Source of the DNA: Chionis minor
Lineage: Eukaryota; Chordata; Aves; Charadriiformes; Chionididae
Direction of reading: 5' to 3'
Length of the DNA: 64,000 nucleotides
Assembly (NCBI GenBank): GCA_013398295.1
Contig: VZSF01001340.1
Coordinates: 310,001 to 374,000, forward strand
In this document: piece by piece, positions 59,950-64,000 of the stretch
Layout of the letters: the number at the start of each line of letters is the position of its first letter
Numbering within the stretch: position 1 is the first letter of the stretch
Notes under the pieces: generated by a model
The model's input: only the letters and a program-made list of their open reading frames with translations
Database searches by the model: none
Told to the model about the DNA's origin: nothing
Made by a program: the position numbers and the translations under genes

Positions 59950-60260
59950 AGAGCTTGTTTACTCTGCGCATTAGAGAGGGGTAGTTTGCTGGGAACACGC
60001 TGATCAATATCTCCCAGCTGCCAGTTTAATCAGGATTAAGTGAGCAGCTATTAATTTTGCTCTTTTCCAACAACATTTTGCCACTGTGTGAAAACGTTTC
60101 CTCCATCTCGAACAAATTAACCTCAGTATCATCTATCTGGACATTTTAAAGGGACTGAAAAAAAGAAAACTCCAAACCAAAACACTAAGAAGGAGGGCCA
60201 AGACCAATAATCTGGCTTTAATTAGTAGTTTTCCAGCGAGCGGCTCGCAGGAGAAGGACG
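59950..60260. promoter_or_regulatory. Candidate conserved non-coding element with homeodomain sites
   Basis: AT-rich and repeat-free. It carries a perfect palindromic pair TTAATC-AG-GATTAA (60026-60039), that is TAATC and GGATTA in inverted orientation as used by paired/bicoid-type homeodomain dimers. It also has CAGCTATTAATTTTGC, a CCAAT box and CTTTAATTAGTAG (60215-60227). Function is inferred. Confidence 0.33.
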
Positions 60261-62544
60261 AAGCAGCAGCTGGGGTGTTTGCTGCGGACAAAGCGTGCTT
60301 GCCCGGTGCGTGGTGCTGGCTGTTGAGACGAAGGGTGGATGGACACCTGCAAAGCCATGTTTGAATTCTTCAGGCACGGGATCACAGCGCCACGCAGGGA
60401 GCTGGGACCAGCAACCCAGTCCTCAAGGCCCCTTCCCAGCCCGCGAGTCCTCCAAGGTCAATGTCAGAGCAGTGCCCGAGGGCAGAGAGACCTCCTTGGT
60501 CTGCAGGGAGATGGCCAGACGCGGAGGTGTCACCACGGCAGAAGAGGTTTGACTCCTCAGGCACGCTGTTTTACTGCTAACAAGGCAAACCCCGCAGCCC
60601 TCGAGCGTCCACCCCTCCCAGCAAGTTTCAGGAAATATTTTCACATGCCGACTGGCGCAGTCTGCGGCTCACCCACAGGCACTGAATATTTATATACGTG
60701 CAAACTGCTTCACTCCTGAAACGTATCCACCTTTGGCGCGGGGTGGCAGGCAGCCACCCGGCACAGCGTGCAGCTACGCATACAAACGCGCTGAAGTAAT
60801 TCAGTCTGGACTACGCCGGAGCTCTTTGGGATTAAACTCCCCGGGCTAGAGACGACAGATGCTTGCAGATCCACGAACAAACAACCACAGCACAACAGCT
60901 CCGAGGAGCCAGCTTCTGCTGTTTTGTCCTCTTCACCCTAAAAAGTCTCTTATACTCATCCATGGGGTGACTCATGGAGGAAGAGGACACATCCTAGGAA
61001 GAAGGGAAGCAGGACACACAGAAGCTCAGCTCCAAATTTTGTAAAAGCCCTCTCTCTCTTGGCTGTCGCAAAGGCACCAGAAGTTCTCCAAAGAAAGGAC
61101 AACAGACAGGGCTGGACTTTCTTTCCAAGCCTTCTCTGAAATCACACTTGGCAGAGCTGCCCCAGCCTGTTGAAAGACCAAGGGAATGTGCGTGGCGAGA
61201 GCTGCTCTCAGGTTGGAGCTCTCCTGGTTTTTCTAAGCCATCTGGGCTCTGATTTAGCTCGCAGAATAAGGCCCCAACGTAAGTCCCAAACGAAAAGTCA
61301 GCTCCTAACCCAAGGGTTCAGCTCGGGGTCGATGGCAGAGGAGTGGCTGAAGAACTCACTCTTAAATCCTCTGGGTTAACGGCAGCAGGGAAATGCGTTT
61401 GCTGCTGCAAAGGAACACTCATCTGACCCTTTCCCCTTCCCCAGACCCCCTGACTCCACTGCCTCATCTAGCTGGAAAATTTCTGCTGCCATTTCCCATC
61501 TGCTGGAAAAGGAGTAAAAGACCCAGCACAGGCAGAGCTCCGGCAGCTGATGAGTTTCCCAGCCCTGGGTTATACAACCTTTCTTCTAGCCAGCAGAGCA
61601 AGGCGGTGCCTTCCATCCATCCCTGAACCTGGAGTCCCACCTGGATTAAATTTCCCACCGCCATGCCCCAGTGAAAACCATCATGCCCACCACCGTGCCC
61701 AACTGTCAATGGCAAGCAGCCTTAGACCAAACAATCCCGGTGCAAACGCAATCTGCTTCACACCCCTCATCCTTTATGTCGCTCCAAAGCTTCGTCAGAT
61801 GCATGGACATCTCCCTCTCTCCTTTCTCCCTACCACTTCAGAGAGGTCCTTGAAGAAGGGAAAAATTTTGGCCACAACTCGCCAGCTGGGGTGAATTCTG
61901 TCCTCTTGGTTGCACTACAGAAGCCACAAAGAGACGGCCACAGGGTGGGGAAGCCTGCCACGCTTGGTGACAGGTCTTCTCGGAGCAAACCTCTAAAGTC
62001 TTTCACTGCCGAGCTCTGCTTCCTTCCACTCCAGCCTGCACAAACCATCTATGAATTGCAAAGTGACATCCAGCTCCCATTAACAGATGTGTGGCACTGG
62101 GCCTCCACCCTCCCCACTTATGTCAGGAATGATGTTGCCATAAATTAAACTGAAGAGCTACCGTTCAAATTGGGCCAAACCAAGCCACGTTTAGGCCAGA
62201 AGAGCGGTGATTTGAGGGAGGCTGCCACGCAGCAGAGCAGGTTCAGATAGCACTGAAGGCCAAGCCAACGTCATGCCAGAGGGCTAAAATCTCTCGGTGC
62301 CAGGTAGGATGGTGGATAAAATTCTGCTCTCCCAAGACTGGATATAATGCAGGTGACAGCCGTTACCCGGCGCTGCCACTGGGAACGTTAAAATGAGACT
62401 CTGCGCTCTTTCTTTAAAGATCTCAGTGAGTTTGACAAACATTAGGGAACTAAATCTCTCGGCGCTCCCAGGGTGCAATATAAACCGGCTGGGATATCCA
62501 GTGAGGCAGGTTTCAAAGTCCCAAGGACTCTTTCATTTGTGTTA

Positions 62545-62592
62545 CTGAAAGGGAAACTGAGGCCCTGAGGGAGTTGTGGCAACGTTTCCTAA
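62545..62592 (-). repeat. Short MIR-like fragment
   Basis: ACTGAAAGGGAAACTGAGGC followed by CCTGAGGGAG resembles the MIR core in reverse orientation. It is short and diverged. Confidence 0.4.
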
Positions 62593-62859
62593 TTTGAATG
62601 CCTGATGTTAGGCAACTCGTCCGCATGAAGAAGCCATTTACAATTTTTACAATTTTTTTTCTTATCAGATTAAAGTATTACAAGGTTGATCCCCTTCCAG
62701 ACAGCTTGGTTGGCTGCGTTACGTTTCAACACTTGGATTTTTCCCACAAAAAACACCACCAGTATATTGCAGAAATTCAACCATACGCCTGCATGCGCTG
62801 CTACACACAGAGCCTCAAAAATGGCAACACCAAATAAGTATTTCCCACAAAAACAAAGA

Positions 62860-63130
62860 TTCCCTTTAAATCATTAAAGCTGTTCTATAAAATACATACT
62901 TACTACTGCATAATTAAAAAAGCCTCTGCAACTTTAATGCATATGGCCCTTGATCATGTGGAAGCAAGAAAGAACAAAATCATTAGGAGCTAAATTATTC
63001 TAGTAGCCTATTATCATAGTGTAATCTTATTAAAGAAAATTCATGCTGGTATAGCCTCTTATCTTCTCCACTTACAGAAGAGCCATGTGGCGTATTTCTG
63101 AGTGCACAGAGATAATAAAATTATAGTGAA
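62860..63130. promoter_or_regulatory. Candidate conserved non-coding element
   Basis: AT-rich, repeat-free island with TGCATAATTAAAAAAG (about 62908-62922), an octamer-like ATGCATATGGCC and several TTATTAAAG/TCATTAAAG strings. It is inferred from composition only. Confidence 0.25.
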
Positions 63131-63642
63131 TTATGCAGCCCGCATATGGAAAAAGGAGGATAATACTGTCCCTTGGAGGAGGGATGCTGATTTTTCTCAG
63201 GGAGGCGAAACCAGCACTACCCAGTTACTAAGTATAAAGGACTATTCATTATTATCTGCAGACAAGCAATTTTGGAGAAGATCTAGGGGCTGCCAGTGGA
63301 GAAAGGCACAGCTTGCTGCCACGGCTCGGCCAACAGCCAGTGCTGCTCGCTGGCTTCAACGGCTTCCACTGCGTCACTCAGGGTGGGCGTCCGTACCTGC
63401 CCACCCAACAACGCGCGGAGCCCTGTGCCACCAACCCTGGGCACCGCCGCTGCGTCCCCTGATACAGCAACACAGGCTGGCACTCCTCCTGCTCTCCCTC
63501 CGGCGATCCCTTCCCCGCGCGGCTGCTCCCAAGCTGACGAAACATCCCGGCGCACCACTTGGAGAGCTCCCTCTCCATCAACGTCCCTGCAACGGATCGC
63601 ACTTGGCACTAAGCGAACTCAGAGCTGCTGTGAACTCACGCT

Positions 63643-64000
63643 AACGAAGGGCAACGAAGCTGGTGAGGGGTCTGGAGAACAGGTCTTATAAGGAGCGGCT
63701 GAGGGAGTTGGGATTGTTCAGCCTGGAGAAGAGAAGGTTGAGGGGAGACCTTCTCACTCTCTACAACTCCCTGAAAGGAGGTTATAGCCAGGTGGGGTCA
63801 ATCTCTTCTCCCAAGGAACAAGCGACAGGACAAGAGGAAATGGCCTCAAGTTGTGCCAGGGGAGGTTTAGGTTGGATATTAGGAAAAACTTCTTTACCGA
63901 AAGGGTTATCAGGCATTGGAACAGGCTGCCCAGGGAGGTGGTGGAATCACCATCCCTGGAGGTATTTAAAAGACGGGTGGACGGGGCGTTAAGGGACATG
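63643..64000 (+). repeat. CR1 LINE 3' part, cut by the window end
   Basis: Opens within the ORF2 C-terminal region ([20 protein letters not shown]) and continues in frame through [16 protein letters not shown] to the 'ggacatg' block at 64000. It is nearly identical to the copies at 49.7 and 58.8 kb, so relatively young. The tail lies beyond the window. Confidence 0.95.

Larger units (their letters stand above)
59276..63642. other. Unique intronic sequence with candidate regulatory islands
   Basis: About 4.4 kb of unique DNA between two CR1 copies, with a diverged MIR-like patch at 62545-62590 and two AT-rich islands listed separately. No coding segment is supported. Confidence 0.5.
30678..64000 (-). 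other. LHPP: LHPP last intron (extends beyond the window)
   Basis: No other LHPP exon was found on the - strand between 30678 and 64000. I looked for the blocks expected in the preceding exons, such as VVGKPSPEFF, MIGDDIV and ALQVRTGK. In human the last introns of LHPP are also very long. The region holds CR1 copies, one LTR-like segment, MIR-like fragments, microsatellites and unique DNA. Short divergent exons could have been missed by eye. Confidence 0.75.

Noticed and set aside
1..64000. CRISPR arrays, bacterial operons, tRNA or rRNA genes
   Set aside because: No regularly spaced repeats, ribosome-binding sites or recognisable structural RNA sequences were seen. The window is vertebrate nuclear DNA.

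Overview
This is vertebrate genomic DNA, most likely from a bird. It carries two recognisable genes, FAM53B on the + strand and LHPP on the - strand. The interspersed repeats are almost all CR1 LINE 3' ends with the short ATTCTATG-type tail typical of birds; a crocodilian or turtle is less likely. There are no bacterial-type genes. Apart from pieces of three coding exons and their untranslated regions, everything is intron, intergenic DNA or repeat, so nearly all other open frames are chance.

Layout. 1-331 is the end of a FAM53B intron. 332-1056 is a large FAM53B coding exon and 1057-23471 the last coding intron. 23472-23804 is the final coding exon, followed by a long 3' UTR to a poly(A) signal at 27202. 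About 27226-29815 is the short space between the two convergent genes and holds a CR1 copy. LHPP runs on the - strand: a probable poly(A) signal at 29832-29837, the 3' UTR, and the last coding exon at 30587-30677. From 30678 to 64000 I read LHPP's last intron, since I found no other LHPP exon there. The tail-to-tail order FAM53B/LHPP is the same as in human 10q26.

Assembly quality matters here. A 2,196-bp block (7411-9606) recurs at 9608-11803 across a single N. Two blocks near 33-34 kb also recur across single Ns. A 20-N gap and another single N lie in the FAM53B 3' UTR. These look like assembly artefacts.

I did not find a clearly new biological system. The points most worth checking are a well-formed but unrecognised candidate exon on the + strand at 57092-57202, antisense within the LHPP intron; a second exon-like stretch on the - strand at 36307-36376; and several AT-rich, homeodomain-site-rich non-repeat islands (41.3-41.9, 50.7-51.7, 60.0-60.25 and 62.9-63.1 kb) that look like conserved regulatory elements. 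No conservation could be measured here.
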